Shown in pieces: positions 62,963 through 64,000 of a DNA stretch of 64,000 bases. The notes under the pieces are model-generated. The model was not told where the DNA came from and did no database searches. It saw only the letters and a list, made by a program, of their open reading frames with translations. This DNA is from an uncultured Fibrobacterota bacterium (GTDB lineage Bacteria; Fibrobacterota; Fibrobacteria; Fibrobacterales; Fibrobacteraceae), in contig CAIRAY010000150.1 in the NCBI GenBank assembly GCA_903876665.1, positions 1 to 64,000 on the forward strand. The letters run 5' to 3'. The first letter of the stretch is position 1. Every line of letters begins with the position of its first letter. The position numbers and the translations under genes were made by a program.

Positions 62963-64000
62963 ATGGAAGAAATCGTCGTTACCGGTATGGGTGTTGTCTC
63001 TTCGTTAGGTCACACGCCTGCAGAGCTTTGGGCAAATTTGTTGGCAGGCAAGTCTGGTGTGGCCACCATTGATCGTTTTGACGTCGAAAATTACGCCGTC
63101 AAGTTTGCTGGACAAATTCGCAATTTTGACCCTTCCCCCTATTACAACGAACGGGATGCAGCTCGCACCTCCCGTAATATTCAATATGCGGTCCATGCTG
63201 CCGACACCGCCCTCAAGATGGCCGGTATCGATTCAAGCGCCATCGATGTGCGCCGTGCCGGTGTCATGATCGGCTCAGGAATGGGCGGAATGGAAGTCTA
63301 TTACGACAACGCCGTCATTCTTGATACCAAGGGTCCGCGTCGGGTTTCTCCGTTCTTTGTTCCCATGACCATTGCCAATATGGCCGCCGGTGAAGTGGGA
63401 ATCCGCAATGGCTGGATGGGACCAAACTGGGCTCCCATGTCTGCCTGTGCTACATCCAATCACAGCATCATGACCGCGGTCGATCAAATGCGTTTAGGCC
63501 GTGCCGATGTGATGATTGCTGGTGGCTGTGAAGAGGCCGTTTGCAAAATCGGTGTTGCCGGATTTGCCGCCATGAAGGCTCTTTCCACCCGCAATGACAA
63601 TCCTCAAGCGGCCTCCCGCCCATTCGACAAGGACCGCGATGGCTTTGTCATCTCCGAGGGTGCCGGCGTTCTGGTTCTCGAAACCCTTTCCCATGCCTTG
63701 AAGCGTGGTGCGAAAATCTATGCCCGCATTGCTGGGTACGGTGCAAGTTGCGATGGGTACCACATGTCCGCTCCCCGCGAAGACGGAGAGGGCGTGGTTG
63801 GGGCTATCCGCATGGCTTGTGCCGAAGCTCGCATTTCTGTTACCGATGTCACCTATGTGAACACTCATGGCACATCCACTCCCCGTGGCGATGTGGCTGA
63901 GTGTGGCGCTATCTACAAGGCATTTGATGGCAAAGTAGACAATTTGAAGATCAATTCAACCAAGTCGATGACGGGCCACGCTCTCGGTGCCGCATCCGGT
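62963..64000 (+). CDS. fabF: beta-ketoacyl-ACP synthase II, partial (runs off the window)
   Basis: Opens with ATG at 62963 (MEEIVVTGMGVVSSLG) and stays open to the last base, 346 residues so far of about 410. Catalytic cysteine in PMSACATSNHSI (about residue 160), first histidine in VNTHGTSTPRGD and second in KSMTGHALGAASG, the KAS II pattern. It elongates acyl-ACP chains. The C-terminal 65 residues lie outside the window. Confidence 0.96.
   Translation, partial: MEEIVVTGMGVVSSLGHTPAELWANLLAGKSGVATIDRFDVENYAVKFAGQIRNFDPSPYYNERDAARTSRNIQYAVHAADTALKMAGIDSSAIDVRRAGVMIGSGMGGMEVYYDNAVILDTKGPRRVSPFFVPMTIANMAAGEVGIRNGWMGPNWAPMSACATSNHSIMTAVDQMRLGRADVMIAGGCEEAVCKIGVAGFAAMKALSTRNDNPQAASRPFDKDRDGFVISEGAGVLVLETLSHALKRGAKIYARIAGYGASCDGYHMSAPREDGEGVVGAIRMACAEARISVTDVTYVNTHGTSTPRGDVAECGAIYKAFDGKVDNLKINSTKSMTGHALGAASG

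Noticed and set aside
1-64000. tRNA or rRNA genes
   Set aside because: No cloverleaf with a T-arm consensus was seen; scattered ggttcga matches lie inside protein genes.

Overview
The window looks like a chromosomal piece of a Gram-negative, GC-moderate bacterium related to Fibrobacter (phylum Fibrobacterota). The evidence is domain content: a fibro-slime domain protein (38.4-42.0 kb), a Fib_succ_major / FISUMP-type protein (47.9 kb), a long lipoprotein resembling the Fibrobacter paralogous family TIGR02171 (11.0 kb), several secreted beta-barrels, and lipid A-type and peptidoglycan genes that imply a two-membrane envelope. These family names come from pattern memory and were not searched. 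No rRNA, tRNA, CRISPR array, phage or transposase gene was recognised.

Layout. 1-507 is a repeat field (18-bp tandem array, REP-like palindromes). 508-6514 is a four-gene surface acylation operon (MBOAT O-acyltransferase, two AlgX/AlgJ-like SGNH proteins, a transglutaminase/TPR protein), enclosed by a 66-bp inverted repeat. 6754-9228 has a multi-pass membrane protein and a TolB-like propeller; 9234-10718 an ExbD-like / TonB-like pair; 11013-13811 a formylglycine-enzyme-like/propeller/SGNH lipoprotein. 14.3-20 kb carries valS, a PfkB kinase and glnS, with two copies of a small mobile-like repeat. 20.3-23.2 kb has a small porin-like protein, a YgiD-type dioxygenase, a VapBC-like pair and rplU-rpmA. 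23.3-30.7 kb is mostly secreted lipoproteins and barrels. 31-36 kb contains cinA-recA, a lone maltokinase and rimO; 36.2-38.3 kb small lipoproteins, a Nudix hydrolase, a decayed reading frame and a 35-residue membrane peptide.

38.4-46.5 kb holds two giant secreted proteins that share about 490 C-terminal residues; the first is broken by a frameshift just after its signal peptide. 46.7-50.4 kb has DAHP synthase, a FISUMP protein and an acyltransferase that carries repeat DNA inside its reading frame. 50.4-57.3 kb has a CHASE2 adenylate cyclase, gcvT and ftsK. 57.3-62.9 kb is an envelope operon on the minus strand (orn, a transpeptidase, mraY, a eukaryotic-type UDP-HexNAc pyrophosphorylase, a lipid A-type acyltransferase). 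The window ends inside fabF.

Themes: much of the coding capacity serves the envelope and cell surface, and intergenic space is unusually rich in short palindromic repeats and non-autonomous element-like sequences. One of these has apparently become coding sequence and another supplies a ribosome binding site.
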